Below, in pieces: positions 63,620 through 64,000 of a stretch of 64,000 bases of DNA (position 1 is the stretch's first letter; every line of letters begins with the position of its first letter). The DNA lies in contig NC_012590.1 in assembly GCF_000022905.1 (NCBI RefSeq), forward strand, positions 2,542,001 through 2,606,000, read 5' to 3'. Below the pieces are notes generated by a model. That model ran no database searches. It was not told where the DNA came from and saw nothing but the letters and a program-made list of their open reading frames with translations. The DNA is from Corynebacterium aurimucosum ATCC 700975 (lineage in GTDB: Bacteria > Actinomycetota > Actinomycetes > Mycobacteriales > Mycobacteriaceae). The position numbers and the translations under genes were made by a program.

Positions 63620-63763
63620 GTTTCTCCTTAACGTTTTTACTGCCATTAGTACATCGCCAACACGCCAGCGATAGTTACAGATCAATAACAGGAATCTTTC
63701 GTAGCGTAACGCACCCTGGCAATTTTCGCCTACCCATGGGGGTGCTCCCCAGCTCACGCCAAG

Positions 63764-64000
63764 CTAATGGACAGGATAATCGCTCGGATCATCGGAGAGC
63801 ATGAGGGTGCGCCCCGAGGTCAGCGAGAAAGCTAAGTTCGCGCGGAAACGCTCCCACGTCAGGGGCGCGCTATAGGAAGCGATGAGTTCCTGCACCTGGG
63901 GGCTTTCCAGCGCGGCGCGCGCCTGACGGGTCTTGTCCTTGTCGTACCACGGCGGGAGATACTCGATATCCGCGCCCGTCAGCGCAGCCTGCCACTCCAC
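63764..64000 (-). CDS. aftB: Probable AftB arabinofuranosyltransferase, C-terminal end (5' partial)
   Basis: A 78-residue fragment open to the window edge. The segment TWERFRANLAFSLTSGRTLMLSDDPSDY looks like the end of an AftB-type GT-C enzyme, and in M. tuberculosis aftB (Rv3805c) lies exactly at this place, next to fbpA and ubiA. The name rests mainly on gene order because only the soluble C-terminus is seen. Confidence 0.6.
   Translation of the reverse strand: MEWQAALTGADIEYLPPWYDKDKTRQARAALESPQVQELIASYSAPLTWERFRANLAFSLTSGRTLMLSDDPSDYPVH

Overview
The window (about 60% GC) is chromosomal DNA of a mycolic-acid-producing actinobacterium, almost certainly a Corynebacterium. The evidence is the block accD3-pks13-fadD32-cutinase-like-mycoloyltransferases-aftB (counterpart of M. 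tuberculosis Rv3799c-Rv3805c) lying next to a second envelope block of aftD, an acyltransferase, a DUF3068 protein, a glycosyltransferase, a methyltransferase, pck, trmB, an NYN protein and an MmpL3-type exporter (counterpart of Rv0204c-Rv0236c). The genus call rests on gene order and protein motifs read by eye.

Layout. 1-8 kb: 3' part of putA, an AI-2E family permease, a nucleosidase, a tandem pair of LppP/LprE-type lipoproteins, a membrane-anchored unknown and a J-like membrane protein. 8-11.5 kb: sulfate activation and reduction operon cysH-cysD-cysN, with a shrunken ferredoxin-NADP-reductase-like ORF facing away from it. 11.7-15.4 kb: heterodimeric ABC exporter. 15.5-21.3 kb: membrane Fe-S reductase with an Ala/Pro tail, cation/proton antiporter, DUF1707 protein and alaT. 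21.4-26 kb: HNH protein, YibE/F protein, udgA and dcd. 26-27.1 kb: tRNA-Gly(CCC) followed by a visibly lower-GC two-gene cassette. 27.1-31.7 kb: ABC exporter, VanW-domain protein and GH3 lipoprotein. 31.7-48.9 kb: stress protein and the arabinan/trehalose-mycolate/lipomannan envelope block. 49-50.2 kb: second HNH paralogue and a 33-residue peptide gene with its own terminator. 50.3-64 kb: mycolic-acid condensation and transfer cluster, ending in the 3' part of aftB.

How the genes work together. AccD3 (carboxylase subunit), FadD32 (acyl-AMP ligase) and Pks13 (condensase) build the mycolate. A methyltransferase (MtrP-like), an acetyltransferase (TmaT-like) and the RND exporter modify and export trehalose monomycolate. 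The two mycoloyltransferases attach mycolate to AftB/AftD-decorated arabinogalactan or to trehalose. The DUF3068 protein and its neighbours belong to lipomannan/lipoarabinomannan maturation.

Most unusual observations. (1) A directional DNA word, GTCGNNAAGC, often with a G-rich 5' flank, occurs at least 47 times on the two strands, roughly one per 1.4 kb, and repeatedly forces non-preferred codons. I do not know a described function. (2) A 33-codon peptide gene. (3) A toxin-antitoxin-like cassette beside tRNA-Gly. (4) A CysH that has lost three of the four Fe-S cysteines. (5) A 138-residue mini-Fpr next to it.
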